Origin: Geomonas silvestris
GTDB lineage: Bacteria > Desulfobacterota > Desulfuromonadia > Geobacterales > Geobacteraceae
Assembly: GCF_014193515.1 (NCBI RefSeq)
Contig: NZ_BLXX01000001.1
Location: forward strand, 682,001 to 746,000
Direction: 5' to 3'
Length of the DNA: 64,000 bases
The position numbers were made by a program, and so were the translations under genes. Below, piece after piece: positions 44,050-54,021 of this stretch (its first letter is position 1; each line of letters starts with the position of its first letter). The notes under the pieces are model-generated. The model was not told the DNA's origin and searched no databases. It was given only the letters and a program-made list of their open reading frames with translations.

Positions 44050-45753
44050 ATCAAACAGCTACACGGGAACCTGACAGGACTGAAGCCGAACCAGGTCAAG
44101 CAGCTCGAGCGGCTGTACCGCCGCCGCAGCAACCACGGCGAGTTGGTCTCGCTGGAGCTGGCGCGCGAGCTGGTAGAGATCTCCCTGGATATCCGTCGCC
44201 AGCTCGGCATCCTCATAAACCGCATCGGCGAGATCGCCTACGTCATCGTGGGCGACGAGCGCGGCATTATGATCCCCAACCTCACGGACTACCCGTTGGG
44301 CAAGCGGCTCCTGCGCGGCCTGCGCCTGGTGCACACCCACCTGAAGGGTGAGCCGCTCTCCGACGACGACCTGACCGACCTCTCCCTTTTGCGCCTGGAC
44401 ATGATCGCGGCACTGCAGCTCACCCAGAGCCCGGAGCGCTTCTCGATCCAGACCGCGGCACTGGTCCCCCCCGAGTCGAGCTCGCGCCCCTACCAGGTGG
44501 AGCCCTCGGTCCCGTTCGCCAAGTTCGACCTGCACTTCAAGCACTTCATCGAGATCCTGGAACAGACCCTGGAGCGCGGCCTGGAGGAAGGTAAGGTCGT
44601 GGCCAGCAACCAGGAGCGAGGCATCCTCATCTCGGTGACCCGCTCCTCCCATGAGGAGGCCGAGGACTCCATGGAGGAGCTGAAGGAGCTGGCGCGCACC
44701 GCCGGCGTCGGGGTCCTCGACACCGTGATCCAGCGCCCCAAGGAGTTCAACCCGCGCTACCTCCTGGGAGAGGGAAAGATCCGCGAGGTGGTGATCAAGG
44801 CGCTGCAGTTCGGCGCCACCATGCTGGTCTTCGACCAGGAGCTCTCGCCGGCCCAGGTGCGCTCCATCTCCGAGCTCACCGAGATGAAGGTCATCGACCG
44901 CAGTCAGCTGATCCTGGACATCTTCGCCCGGCGCGCCACAACCCAGGACGGCAAGGTGCAGGTGGAACTCGCCCAGCTCAAGTACCTGATGCCCCGGCTC
45001 ACCGGGCGCGGGGTGCAGATGTCGCGGCTCATGGGGGGCATCGGCGGGCGCGGTCCCGGCGAGACCAAGCTGGAGATCGACCGGCGCCGCATCCGGGACC
45101 GGCTCGCCCACCTGGAGCGCGAGCTGAAAGAGCTCTCCAACGGACGCTACCAGCGCCGCCAGAAACGCGTCAAGGCGGGGATCCCCATCATCTCCATCGT
45201 GGGGTACACCAACGCCGGGAAGTCCACCCTCTTGAACACGCTCACCAAGAGCGAGGTTTTCACCGAGGACCTGCTCTTCGCCACCCTGGACACCTCCTCC
45301 AGGCGGCTGCGCTTCCCGATGGACCGCGAGGTGATCATCACCGACACGGTAGGCTTCATCCGCAGCCTCCCCAAGTCCCTCATGGGGGCCTTCAAGGCGA
45401 CCCTCGAGGAGTTGAAGGACGCCGACCTGCTGATCCACCTGGTGGACTGCTCCAACCCCCGCTTCGAGGAACAGATCCAAAACGTCGACGCCATCCTCGC
45501 CGAGCTGGAACTCGCCGACAAGCCGCGCCTGGTGGTCTTCAACAAGATCGACCTGATCGCCAACCTGAAGCAGCGCGATCCCCTGGCCTTCATGAAGGTA
45601 CGCCAGGTGACCCGCAAGTACAACGCCATCACCATCTCCGCGCAGGACCGCAAGAGCCTGGAGCCGCTTTTAAAGGAGCTGCAACAGCGCTTCTGGCACG
45701 ACGTCGTCGACTACCAGTCGGCCCAGGACTTCCCGCTGGACCTGGACGAGTAG
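44050..45753 (+). CDS. hflX: GTPase HflX, apparent ATC start codon
   Basis: Ribosome-associated GTPase that splits stalled or stress-damaged 70S ribosomes. GTPase motifs: GYTNAGKST (near 385), [14 protein letters not shown] and FNKIDL. The HflX N-domain ([20 protein letters not shown]) and the linker [15 protein letters not shown] are complete. The conserved start [20 protein letters not shown] precedes the first possible ATG/GTG/TTG in frame (TTG 44143). The codon before it is ATC at 44050, with GGGAGGA six bases upstream at ideal distance. So either ATC is used, or the sequence differs from ATG by an error or mutation. With this start the protein has 567 residues. The TRIC gene follows at 16 bp. 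Confidence 0.88.
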   Translation: MKQLHGNLTGLKPNQVKQLERLYRRRSNHGELVSLELARELVEISLDIRRQLGILINRIGEIAYVIVGDERGIMIPNLTDYPLGKRLLRGLRLVHTHLKGEPLSDDDLTDLSLLRLDMIAALQLTQSPERFSIQTAALVPPESSSRPYQVEPSVPFAKFDLHFKHFIEILEQTLERGLEEGKVVASNQERGILISVTRSSHEEAEDSMEELKELARTAGVGVLDTVIQRPKEFNPRYLLGEGKIREVVIKALQFGATMLVFDQELSPAQVRSISELTEMKVIDRSQLILDIFARRATTQDGKVQVELAQLKYLMPRLTGRGVQMSRLMGGIGGRGPGETKLEIDRRRIRDRLAHLERELKELSNGRYQRRQKRVKAGIPIISIVGYTNAGKSTLLNTLTKSEVFTEDLLFATLDTSSRRLRFPMDREVIITDTVGFIRSLPKSLMGAFKATLEELKDADLLIHLVDCSNPRFEEQIQNVDAILAELELADKPRLVVFNKIDLIANLKQRDPLAFMKVRQVTRKYNAITISAQDRKSLEPLLKELQQRFWHDVVDYQSAQDFPLDLDE

Positions 45754-45769
45754 GAGCGACCGCGATTCC

Positions 45770-46390
45770 ATGACCAGCCAATCCGAGATCATCTACACCC
45801 TGGACCTCCTGGGGACCGTGGCCTTTGCCGCCTCGGGCGCGCTCGCCGGGGTGCGTCGCGGCATGGACCTTTTGGGGGTCGTGGTGCTGGGGATCGTCAC
45901 CGCAACCGGCGGCGGGGTGGTGCGCGACCTGCTTTTGAGCGATACCCCCCCCTTCTGCTTTAAAAACGAGCTCTACCTCTACCTGGCGCTGGCCGCCTCG
46001 GTCGTTGTGTTCCTCACGCCGCGCAGTTTCGAGCGGATGAACCGCGCCATGCTGCTTTTGGACGCCCTGGGCCTGGGGACCTTCCTGGTGATCGGGACCT
46101 CGAAGGCGCTCAACTACCACCTGGGGTTCATGGGTGCGGTGATCATGGGGGTGATGACGGCCACCTGCGGCGGGCTGATCCGCGACACGCTCAGTAACGA
46201 GATCCCGCTCATCCTGCAGCGCGAGATCTACGCCTCGGCCTGCGCGGTGGGTGGGGCGCTCTTCTACCTTCTCTACCGGCTCGAGGTCCCCTCGGAGATA
46301 AACCTCACCGTCTCAGCCGCCACGGTCATCACCATCAGGTGCGCCGCAATCCTCAAGGGGTGGCAATTGCCGCGCGGGAAGGCGCTGTAG
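45770..46390 (+). CDS. TRIC-type cation channel family membrane protein (UPF0126/YicG)
   Basis: 206 residues, nearly all in about seven membrane helices arranged as two similar halves: GTVAFAASGALAGVRRGMDLLGV, then VTATGGGVVRDLL in the first half; DALGLGTFLVIGTSKAL, then MTATCGGLIRDTL in the second. The GGG/CGG plus RD motifs are the family signature. Related proteins form trimeric potassium channels in eukaryotic and bacterial membranes; some bacterial members have been linked to small-metabolite transport. It is cotranscribed with hflX and ended by the hairpin at 46421. Confidence 0.9.
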   Translation: MTSQSEIIYTLDLLGTVAFAASGALAGVRRGMDLLGVVVLGIVTATGGGVVRDLLLSDTPPFCFKNELYLYLALAASVVVFLTPRSFERMNRAMLLLDALGLGTFLVIGTSKALNYHLGFMGAVIMGVMTATCGGLIRDTLSNEIPLILQREIYASACAVGGALFYLLYRLEVPSEINLTVSAATVITIRCAAILKGWQLPRGKAL

Positions 46391-46420
46391 AGAAAGAACC
46401 CGGCTAACCTGCTCTACAAA

Positions 46421-46461
46421 CGAAAAACGCCCACCGATCTTGAATCGGTGGGCGTTTTTCG
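46421..46461. terminator. Bidirectional terminator
   Basis: A perfect 18-bp stem (CGAAAAACGCCCACCGAT 46421-46438, loop CTTGA, complementary arm 46444-46461) with A and T runs built into the arms, so it works in both directions. It serves the TRIC gene on the plus strand and the kinase-like gene on the minus strand. Confidence 0.92.
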
Positions 46462-46501
46462 TTTTGCAGAACCGGCAGATAAAGGTGCGGCAGGTCCACT
46501 G

Positions 46502-46608
46502 TCTCCCCCTCCCCTTGCGGGAGGGGGTCGGGGGGTGGGGGAAGCTGCCAGCGGCAATGAAGTGGTGCCTCCCCCTCACCCTGTCCCTCCCGCAAGGGGA
46601 GAGGGGAC
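46502..46608 (+). repeat. ~108-bp nested palindromic repeat, copy B
   Basis: Same structure as copy A: left hairpin CCCCCTCCCC-TTGC-GGGAGGGGG, core GGGGAAGCTGCC, CCTCCCCCTCACCCT, right hairpin with CCCTCCCGCAAGGGGAGAGGGG. It lies 40 bp beyond the bidirectional terminator and 100 bp beyond the stop of the minus-strand kinase-like gene. Confidence 0.9.
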
Positions 46609-46707
46609 CCAAGGGACGACGTTCACCGAATTCGCTTAGGGACCTTGCGGGAGGGGGATCACTCCAACAAGGCAAAGGGGACAGTCCCCATCGGCGGGAT
46701 GATTCCC

Positions 46708-47421
46708 CTACGCTTTCCGCTGGCCGGACTGGATGTGGTAGCAGATCATCTCGGCGATCTGGTCCACGGAGTTGGTGGCGCGGTTGAAGATGACGTCGTA
46801 GAGGGTCGGATCGGTCACGTCGCGGTCCAGGAAGTCGGTGATGAAGGCGTTGCGCTGTTTTTGCTGCTTGACGATCAGCTTGAATGCTTCGTCCTCGCTC
46901 ATGTGATGCCGCTGCGCGAAGGACTTCACCTTGAACTCCATGGGGGCCACGATACGGAACTTGTGGCAGTTGGACATCTTCTGGGTGAGGATGCCGGCCC
47001 CCACCCCGATGATGATCACGTGCCCCGCCCTGGCAAAGGGGATGATCTGGTTGCACAGGTGCTGGTAGTAGTCCTTATCGCTGGTCCAGTCGGTGAGGAT
47101 GGTGGACATCGCCTCGTCCAGGAAGCGGTTCTTGCCCCCCAGGTTCCTGAAGATCTCCTCCGATACATCCCGGTTCTGGGCCATCTTGTCCAGGGTGGCA
47201 CGGTCCAGGATCCCCCAGCTTACGCCGGTCCGCTCCTGGAGCAGCATCTGAACACGTGCGGCAACGGGCAACCCCTCGCAGCCGAATTCCCGCGAAATGG
47301 TGATGGTCGGCTGTTCGGGAGCCCGGTCAGTCATAACGTTGATGCGCTGGTTTCTGCGACTGAGTTCTACCAGGGCATCGAGTCTCTTTTCAATGGATGC
47401 AACGAGTGAAAGCGGTGACAT
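46708..47421 (-). CDS. Cytidylate kinase-like family protein
   Basis: 237 residues, preceded by CAGGAGG. After a ~35-residue extension comes TITISREFGCEGLPVAARV, the modified P-loop region of the cytidylate kinase-like family, then a helical lid (DKMAQNRDVSEEIF) and VIIIGVGAGILTQ. It lacks the classical GxxGxGKS, so the phosphate-binding loop is unusual, as in other members. The natural substrate is not known; kinase activity on a nucleotide-like compound is only inferred from the fold. It has a likely promoter of its own at 47533-47560. Confidence 0.85.
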   Translation of the reverse strand: MSPLSLVASIEKRLDALVELSRRNQRINVMTDRAPEQPTITISREFGCEGLPVAARVQMLLQERTGVSWGILDRATLDKMAQNRDVSEEIFRNLGGKNRFLDEAMSTILTDWTSDKDYYQHLCNQIIPFARAGHVIIIGVGAGILTQKMSNCHKFRIVAPMEFKVKSFAQRHHMSEDEAFKLIVKQQKQRNAFITDFLDRDVTDPTLYDVIFNRATNSVDQIAEMICYHIQSGQRKA

Positions 47422-47532
47422 AGGTTACCTCCTGTTGATTGTCTCAATGTCAGTGTCCATTTAGACAGCCGTCCGCATCCCTGTCAGTCAAACGTTTCCG
47501 GTCTTGAGCCAGATATCGTATACGCTGTATCT

Positions 47533-47560
47533 CTTATACTGCTAAAGATCTGCATTTCAA
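47533..47560 (-). promoter_or_regulatory. Possible sigma-70 promoter of the cytidylate kinase-like gene
   Basis: On the minus strand: TTGAAA (47560-47555), 16 bases, TATAAG (47538-47533). The 5' leader would be about 100 bases, before the ATG at 47421. Confidence 0.5.
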
Positions 47561-47612
47561 GATGTCGCCTCTGCCAGCAAAGAGGGTTCCACACCCTACT
47601 GCCTCAGCAGGT

Positions 47613-48557
47613 TCAGTCGTGGTTGGGGCAGCCCCGCACGGCGGCCCCCTCCGCGAGTTCCACCCGGTTGCGGCCGTTCGCCTTGGCCCGGTAGAGTGCG
47701 TCATCGGCGGCCTTGATGAGTCCACGGGCACCCTCGCGCCCCGCAGCTGCACCGCTGGCGGCCACGCCAAGGCTCACGGTCACGTCGATGGCTCCCTCGG
47801 AGGTATCCATGGGGCGCTCGGCGAGGCCGGCACGCAACCGTTCGGCGAAGGCGCGGGCGCACCCGCCGCAGCATTCCGGAAGTACCAGGAGAAACTCCTC
47901 GCCGCCGTAGCGCCCGACCGCGTCGTAGGGGCGCATGAGCCTCAGCATGCGCTGCGCGCTGATCCTAAGCACCTCGTCGCCGGCCAGGTGGCCGTAGCTG
48001 TCGTTTACCTCCTTGAAGTGATCGAGATCGGCCATGATGATGGTGAAACAGCCGCCGTCGCGCCCGACGCGGGCGAACTCCTTGTCCAGCGCGTCCAGGA
48101 TCTCCTCGCGGTTTCTAAGCCCGGTGAGCGGATCGTGGGTCGCCTTCTCCTGCAGTATGGCCCGGGCCGCCAGGAGCTCCTCGTTGAGCTCGATGATGCG
48201 CCGCCCCGCCCTGAGCCGGACCCTCAACTCGTTCAGCTTGAACGGCTTGATCAGGTAGTCGTCGGCGCCCGCCTCCATCCCCTGTACCAGGTCCTCCTCG
48301 CGCTGCTGGGAGGTGAGCAGGATGATGTACAGGTAGTGCTCCGGCTTCTCCTCACGCAGCCTGCGGCAGATCTCCACCCCTTCCAACCCCGGCATCTTCC
48401 AGTCCAGGATGGCGAGCCGCGGCGGGTCCTCCCCCGAGAGGATCCGGTACGCCGCGCTGCCGTCCTCGGCAACCCTGACCTCGTACCCCCAGCCGGTCAG
48501 GATCTTTTCCAGGATCTGCCGGAAGGCCGGTTCGTCTTCGGCGATCAGTATCCTCAC
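47613..48557 (-). CDS. Response regulator diguanylate cyclase (REC-GGDEF)
   Basis: 314 residues. The receiver domain (1-120) has AEDEPA, Asp in AILDWKMPG, switch Thr in LLTSQQ, Lys in IKPFK. A short helical linker leads to a GGDEF domain with the active-site GGEEF and an RPYD inhibitory site five residues before it, so it should make cyclic-di-GMP from two GTP with product feedback. It resembles PleD/WspR-type enzymes. Its ATG overlaps the stop of the preceding REC-PAS kinase (48554-48557), which is the obvious phosphodonor. Confidence 0.95.
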   Translation of the reverse strand: MRILIAEDEPAFRQILEKILTGWGYEVRVAEDGSAAYRILSGEDPPRLAILDWKMPGLEGVEICRRLREEKPEHYLYIILLTSQQREEDLVQGMEAGADDYLIKPFKLNELRVRLRAGRRIIELNEELLAARAILQEKATHDPLTGLRNREEILDALDKEFARVGRDGGCFTIIMADLDHFKEVNDSYGHLAGDEVLRISAQRMLRLMRPYDAVGRYGGEEFLLVLPECCGGCARAFAERLRAGLAERPMDTSEGAIDVTVSLGVAASGAAAGREGARGLIKAADDALYRAKANGRNRVELAEGAAVRGCPNHD

Positions 48558-50839
48558 GGTTCCCCCTCCTTGTCCCCCGTCCCCTGCTCCCCTGCCCCGG
48601 GAAGGGTGAACGAGAAGGTGGCGCCGCGCTCCGGCTCCCCCTCGGCCCAGATGTTGCCGCCGTGGCGCCGGATGATCCGCTCCACCGTGGCGAGACCGAT
48701 GCCGAAGCCGCGGTAGCGCTCGGCTCCCGGCAACCTCTCGAAGGGGTTGAAGATCCTGGCCGCCTGCTCCTTTTCGAAGCCAAGGCCGTTATCCCGCACG
48801 TAGAAGACCGCCCCGCCCTCAAACTCGCGGCAGCCGAACTCGATGACGGCGCTCGCCCGGCTCCCGGTGTACTTCCAGGCGTTGCCCAAGAGGTTCAGCA
48901 GCACCAGGCGCAAAAGGTTCGCGTCCCCGTAGGCCACGGCCTTTTCGGCGACCTGTACCGCGACCTGGCGTTGCGGTTCGGAGACCTGCATCTCCTGGAG
49001 GATCTCGCTTGCCAGCGCCGAGAGATCGACCGGCTCCCGGCGCAGTTCGGTATGCGCCAGGCGGGCGAAGTCCAGCAGCGCGTCGATCAGCCGGTTCATG
49101 CGCTGCACCCCGTCCAGCGCCGCCTGCAGGAACTCCCGGCATTCACCGGGGAGCTGGGCGCCGCAGAAAGTGTCGATGGCCTGGCAGAAACTGCTGATCA
49201 CGGTGAGCGGCTGGCGCAGGTCGTGGGCCACGCTGTAGTTGAAGGCCTCCAGGTCGCGGTTGGCCAGCTCCAGCTGGCTGGCACGGGTCTCCAGGTCGGC
49301 GTTGAGCCGCACGATTTCCAGCTCCGCCGCCTTACGCTCGCTGATGTCGCGCGCGATGGTAGAGGCGCCCACGATGCACCCCAGCTCGTCGCGGATCGGC
49401 GAGATGGTCAGTGCCACCGGGAACTCGCTGCCGTCCTTTCTGATCCTAACCGTCTCCAGGCGCTCGATCGTCTCGCCGCGCCGGATCGCCTGCAGGAGCC
49501 CTTCGATCTCGTCGGGCATGTTTTTAGGCGTCAGCAACGAGATGTTTTTTCCCTTCACCTCGTCCGCCGTGAAGCCGTAGATCTTCTCGGCGCCGCGGTT
49601 CCAACTGGTGATGATGCCGTCCAGGGTCTTGCCGATGATGGCATCTTCCGAGGACTCCACCATAAGGGCCAGCCGGGTGCGCTCCTCCTCGGACCGTCTC
49701 AGTGCCGTTACGTTGCGGGTGATGGTGAGCAGGCACTCGTCCCCCTCGATCTCGATGATCTCCAGGGAGAGGAGCCCGTTGACCCCCCTGCCGTCCTTGG
49801 CGCGCAGCAGCGCCGGGTAGTCCCTCACCATCTGGTTGTCGTGCAGCCTGCCAAGGAGCATCTCCCGGTCCCGGGGCGAGTCCCAGATCCCGAGTTCCTG
49901 CGAGGTGTGCCCCAGGATCTCCTCGCGCTCAAAGCCCAGGGTGCGCAGGAACTCCTCGTTCACGTCGAGGTAGCGCCCCTCGGGGATGGTGGTTATGGAG
50001 ATGAGGGTGGGGGCGGCGTGGAAGGCCTTGGAGAACTTCTCCTCGGACTCGCGCAGCTTTTGGTCGGCGAGCTTGCGCTGGGTGATGTCGGTGAACTGGA
50101 TGCCGACCTGCCGGCGCGTGGCGGCGCCGAACCGGAAGGCATAGACCGAGAACCAGCGCGCCATCGGCCTGGAGCGGTTCTCGAAACGGATCGGCTCCCC
50201 GGTCTGTGCTACGGCGGCGTAGGTATCGACCCAGTGCTGTTCCAGGTCCGGCACCAGCTCCCGGATCCGCCTGCCGCGCGCCCCGAGGAGGCCCGAGTGC
50301 CTGTCGAAGGCGTCGTTGGTCTCCAGGAACCGGTAGTCCACCGCGTTGCCGGCCTGGTCGTAGAGCATCTCGATGATGCAGAAGGCGTCGTCGAGGGCGT
50401 TGAAGAGGGTCCGGTAGCGGTTTTCCGTCTCGCGCAGCACCTCCATGTCCCGCTTGCGCTGGATGGCGTTGCGGATCGAGCGGGCCAAAAGCCCGGCGTT
50501 GAACTCCCCCTTGATGAGGTAGTCCTGGATGTCGAGCTGCCACGATTTCAGGGCGATCTCCTCGTCCTCGAGACCGGTGAGCACCATGATCGGGGTCAGC
50601 GGCACCTGGGTGCGTACCCTGAGGGCCGCCTCGAGCCCCTGCCGGCAGTCGGGAAGCCCCAGGTCCACCAGGACGATGTCGTAGGGCCGGGTCTCCAGGA
50701 GCGCCAGGCCGTCCCGCAGCAGTTCGGCGACCTGCACCGCAAACTCCGGGTCCCGGCTTTCGGCGAGCATCCTGCGGATCAGGTCCGCGTCGGAGGGGTT
50801 GTCCTCGATGAGCAGAATGCGAAGTTGGGTAGCTGGCAT
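48554..50839 (-). CDS. REC-PAS-PAS-PAS histidine kinase (soluble)
   Basis: 761 residues from the ATG at 50839, with CGAGG eight bases upstream. An N-terminal receiver domain (about 7-130; IEDNPSD, Asp near 58 in LVDLGLPD) is followed by three or more PAS domains (first about 145-265, then 275-395, 405-525). The kinase core has a phytochrome-type phospho-site, NYSVAHDLRQPLTVISSF (His near 539). The HATPase is complete (NLLGNAWKYTG, FEKEQAARIFNPFERL, GFGIGLATVERII). It has no membrane helix, so it senses a cytoplasmic cue and is itself controlled through its receiver. It is coupled to the downstream diguanylate cyclase by a four-base ATGA overlap. Confidence 0.93.
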   Translation of the reverse strand: MPATQLRILLIEDNPSDADLIRRMLAESRDPEFAVQVAELLRDGLALLETRPYDIVLVDLGLPDCRQGLEAALRVRTQVPLTPIMVLTGLEDEEIALKSWQLDIQDYLIKGEFNAGLLARSIRNAIQRKRDMEVLRETENRYRTLFNALDDAFCIIEMLYDQAGNAVDYRFLETNDAFDRHSGLLGARGRRIRELVPDLEQHWVDTYAAVAQTGEPIRFENRSRPMARWFSVYAFRFGAATRRQVGIQFTDITQRKLADQKLRESEEKFSKAFHAAPTLISITTIPEGRYLDVNEEFLRTLGFEREEILGHTSQELGIWDSPRDREMLLGRLHDNQMVRDYPALLRAKDGRGVNGLLSLEIIEIEGDECLLTITRNVTALRRSEEERTRLALMVESSEDAIIGKTLDGIITSWNRGAEKIYGFTADEVKGKNISLLTPKNMPDEIEGLLQAIRRGETIERLETVRIRKDGSEFPVALTISPIRDELGCIVGASTIARDISERKAAELEIVRLNADLETRASQLELANRDLEAFNYSVAHDLRQPLTVISSFCQAIDTFCGAQLPGECREFLQAALDGVQRMNRLIDALLDFARLAHTELRREPVDLSALASEILQEMQVSEPQRQVAVQVAEKAVAYGDANLLRLVLLNLLGNAWKYTGSRASAVIEFGCREFEGGAVFYVRDNGLGFEKEQAARIFNPFERLPGAERYRGFGIGLATVERIIRRHGGNIWAEGEPERGATFSFTLPGAGEQGTGDKEGEP

Positions 50840-50971
50840 GCCGTTTACCTCGGGATGGGAAAAAGCTGGACGGGCAGAGCACCGGCTGACCATCATCGGG
50901 AGAGCAGCGCCGCCCCGTTGCACAGGAGCTGGACGGTCGGAGCCCGGCGGGCGGGCGTTATGGCTCTTTCG

Positions 50972-52144
50972 CTAGTAGAGGAACATCGGCTTGCCTAGGA
51001 CGTGGCGCACCTTGGGGCGGTACTCGAGGGTGTCGTAGAGCTCGGGGACATCGACCCTTTTGAGCCCCTGCATGATCGAGCAGATCGGGATGTGCCGGTA
51101 GGTCCCCCCCTGCAGGCAGACCATGCGCCCGCTCATCCCCTCGGCCACCAGGTCCATGGCCATGTTGGCGTAGTTGAAGGCGACCATGAGGTCGAGCGAG
51201 TCGGGGGCGCCGCTGCGCATCAGGTAGGAGAGCTGCTGGTAGATGATGTGCGACCCGGTGAGCCGTTTGACCGCCTCGCTCACCACCACGCCGATCCCCC
51301 CGAGCTTCTTGTGCCCGTAGGCGTCCTCCTGGCCGTACTCCTCGATCTGGCCGCCGATCATCGAGGCCCCCTCCGAGACGGTCACCATGGCGTAGTTGCT
51401 CCGGTTGCTGCGCTTGTCCTCGATGAGGAGCTGGGCAAGCTTCTCGATGTCGAAGGGGACCTCGGAGATGAGCGCCCGGTCCACCCCGGAGAGGTAGGCG
51501 GAGATGAGCGAGGTCTCCCCCGAGTTGCGACCGAAGAGCTCCACCACGGCGATCCGCTCGTGGGAGCCGGCGCTGGTGCGCAGGTTGTGGATGAAGTTGA
51601 CGCTGCGGGTCACCGCGGTGGAAAAGCCGATGCAGTAGTCGGTGCCGTAGACGTCGTTGTCCATGGTCTTGGGGATCGCCACCACCGGGAACCCCTCGCG
51701 GTGCAGCCTCTCCGCGTAGCTTAGGGTGTCGTCGCCGCCGATGGCGATGAGGGCGTCCACCCCGAGGTGCTCGAGGTTCGCCAGCACGTGCTGGGTGTAG
51801 TCGCAGGTCCCCCCCTGGTCGGCGCCCGGGCCCGCCTCGCGCAGGAAGTCGGGGGTCTCGGAGCCGGCCACCTTGGCGGGGTTGGTGCGGCTGGTGTGCA
51901 GGAAGGTGCCGCCGGTGCGGTCCACGGTGCGCACCGTCTGCCGATCCAGCGGTATCACGAAGCGCTCCCGCGACTCGGGGTCGCTGCGGTCCAGGTTCAA
52001 GAGCCCGCCCCAGCCGCGCCGAACGCCGAGCACCCGGTAGGAATTGTCAATGGCGCGGTAGACCAGTGTCTTAAGCGCTGGGTTTAGGCCCGGCACGTCG
52101 CCGCCGCCGGTCAGTACCGCCACCGTCTTTTGTCGCTCTGCCAT
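50972..52144 (-). CDS. 6-phosphofructokinase family, residues of the PPi-dependent type
   Basis: 390 residues from the ATG at 52144, with GAGGAG six bases upstream. PFK fold: [16 protein letters not shown] at the N-terminus, IGGDDT at 135-140, [13 protein letters not shown] at 158-170 with the catalytic Asp, and a late [19 protein letters not shown]. Two positions decide the phosphate donor in this family: Gly in GGDG (ATP) versus Asp in GGDD (pyrophosphate), and Gly versus Lys before T-x-D-N-D. Both are the PPi form here. The enzyme would then act reversibly in glycolysis and gluconeogenesis. Donor use is inferred. It lies alone within the signalling block. Confidence 0.9.
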   Translation of the reverse strand: MAERQKTVAVLTGGGDVPGLNPALKTLVYRAIDNSYRVLGVRRGWGGLLNLDRSDPESRERFVIPLDRQTVRTVDRTGGTFLHTSRTNPAKVAGSETPDFLREAGPGADQGGTCDYTQHVLANLEHLGVDALIAIGGDDTLSYAERLHREGFPVVAIPKTMDNDVYGTDYCIGFSTAVTRSVNFIHNLRTSAGSHERIAVVELFGRNSGETSLISAYLSGVDRALISEVPFDIEKLAQLLIEDKRSNRSNYAMVTVSEGASMIGGQIEEYGQEDAYGHKKLGGIGVVVSEAVKRLTGSHIIYQQLSYLMRSGAPDSLDLMVAFNYANMAMDLVAEGMSGRMVCLQGGTYRHIPICSIMQGLKRVDVPELYDTLEYRPKVRHVLGKPMFLY

Positions 52145-52357
52145 GCGTCGCTCCTCGTGTCGCCTTATTGGAAAATTCTCAGAGAGTATAGCGGACGCCC
52201 CTGCCAAGGCAAGAAAGGCACGGCGCCCCGCGAAGCCCGGGTCAGCCTGCGCCAAAGAGTGCCCCGCTGCGGCTGGAGAGTATGAAAGCCGCGCCTGAGA
52301 GAGCACGGAAATTAAAAGGATGCGAGATGTGGGTTTGCCGGAAGCGGCATTGCGTGA

Positions 52358-53944
52358 TCAGGTGGGGAGAGGGTCCTTGTCCCGGTTCAGCCGGGCGATG
52401 AACTCGCTGGCGTCGCGGGCGCTCAAGGGGCGGGCGAAGTAGAACCCCTGCATGAGCCGGCAGTCGATGGAGGCGAGGAACTCCTTTTGTGCCTCGTTTT
52501 CCACCCCTTCGGCGATGGCCTCCATGTCGAGGCACTTGGCCATGAACATGATGGTGGTGGCGATGGCGGCGTCCTCCGAGGAGGTGACCACGTCGCTTAC
52601 GAAGGAGCGGTCGATCTTGAGCGCCTGGAAGTGGTAGTGCTTCAAGGAGGAGAGCGAGGAGTAGCCGGTGCCGAAGTCGTCGATCTGCACCTGGAGCCCC
52701 ATCGCCTGGAGCCGCTCCAGCACCTCCAGCGGCTCGGAGGCGTAGGTCATCAGGGACTGCTCGGTGATCTCCAGGGTGAGCCGGTCGGGCGGAAGGCCCC
52801 CCTCGGTGAGGGCACGCACGATCACCGGCTCCAGGTCCTCGTGGTCGAAGACCGAGGGGGGCATGTTGACGGCCACGTTCACGTCGAGCCCCTGCTCGCG
52901 GTACCAGGTGCCGGCCTGGCGGCAGGCGGCCCTGAGCACCCACTCGGTGAGCGGCCAGATGAGCCCGGATCTCTCGGCGATCGGGACGAACCCCGCCGCC
53001 CCCAGCACCCCGAGGTGCGGGTGGTTCCAGCGCACCAGGGCCTCGACCCCGACGACCCGCATGCAGCTCGTGTCCAGCTTGGGCTGGTAGACCAGGAAGA
53101 GCTCATCGTGGGTGAGCGCGCGCAAAAGCCCCTGCTCGAGCTGCAGCCTCTCGTCGCGCTCCTTCTGCCAGGTGCCGCCGTAGAAGCAGATGGTACCCCG
53201 CCCCTGCTCCTTGGCCTGGTTGAGCGCCAGGTCCGCCATCTTGTAGAGCTGCTTTGGCTCCCTGCCGTCCGAGGGGTAGAGCGCGATGCCGACGCTTGCG
53301 CTGGTTTTAAGCGGGGAGCCGTCCACCTGGTAGGGTTGGGCGACCACCTTCTGGATGCGCTCGGCCACCACGCTCGGCCCGTCGGGGAGCTCGGGCTGGC
53401 GCATCAGGACGGCGAACTCGTCCCCCCCCACCCGGGCCACCAGGTCCTCGCCGCGCAGCGCGCAGCACTCCTTAAGGCGCCGCGCCGTCTCGATCAGGAG
53501 GGCGTCGCCGGCCAGGTGGCCGCGCCGGTCGTTCACCGCCTTGAAGCGGTCAAGGTCCATGAACAAGAGGGCGAGCGACTCGTTGTGCCGCTTGGAATGC
53601 TGGAGGGCCTGGGCCAACAGCTCGTCGAAGGCCTGGCGGTTGTAGAGCCCAGTGAGCCCGTCGTGCGCCGCCTGCTCCCGGATCTGCTCTTCGCTCGCCT
53701 GGTGGCGCGCCTGGATCTTGCGGTTCAAAAGGTAGATGATCACCGCCATGCTGAGGACCCCGAGCCCGTCCACCACTGCCGAGGCCCCCGGCCACTGCTC
53801 GGGGCGCCCGGCCAGGAGGCGGAAGAGTACGAGGTCGGCGGCGAAAAGCCAGCAGACGCTGCCGGTAAGAAAGATCGCGGTGAGCGCGGCAGGGCTCAGA
53901 CCGCCGATCCAGCTGAGGAGTCGGGAAAAGGTGCCACGGATCAT
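52358..53944 (-). CDS. Membrane-bound GGDEF-EAL protein (cyclic-di-GMP turnover)
   Basis: 528 residues. Two membrane helices (about 18-45 and 55-75) enclose a very short loop, so there is no periplasmic sensor. The GGDEF domain (about 90-250) has an intact GGDEF and an RGED inhibitory site. The EAL domain (about 265-515) has EALVRW, EITEQSL, DDFGTGYSSL, KIDRSFV and EGVE, all catalytic and metal-binding residues present. Either or both activities are possible. Upstream (54.0 kb) is a dehydrogenase gene on the same strand with 77 bp between. Confidence 0.94.
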   Translation of the reverse strand: MIRGTFSRLLSWIGGLSPAALTAIFLTGSVCWLFAADLVLFRLLAGRPEQWPGASAVVDGLGVLSMAVIIYLLNRKIQARHQASEEQIREQAAHDGLTGLYNRQAFDELLAQALQHSKRHNESLALLFMDLDRFKAVNDRRGHLAGDALLIETARRLKECCALRGEDLVARVGGDEFAVLMRQPELPDGPSVVAERIQKVVAQPYQVDGSPLKTSASVGIALYPSDGREPKQLYKMADLALNQAKEQGRGTICFYGGTWQKERDERLQLEQGLLRALTHDELFLVYQPKLDTSCMRVVGVEALVRWNHPHLGVLGAAGFVPIAERSGLIWPLTEWVLRAACRQAGTWYREQGLDVNVAVNMPPSVFDHEDLEPVIVRALTEGGLPPDRLTLEITEQSLMTYASEPLEVLERLQAMGLQVQIDDFGTGYSSLSSLKHYHFQALKIDRSFVSDVVTSSEDAAIATTIMFMAKCLDMEAIAEGVENEAQKEFLASIDCRLMQGFYFARPLSARDASEFIARLNRDKDPLPT

Positions 53945-54021
53945 AAAGTCTCCGCGAGCCGTCGGTGGGTGTTCGAGGGTTCCGGTGCGGCGGCCTCACG
54001 CCGCCACACCGGAGGTCAGGG

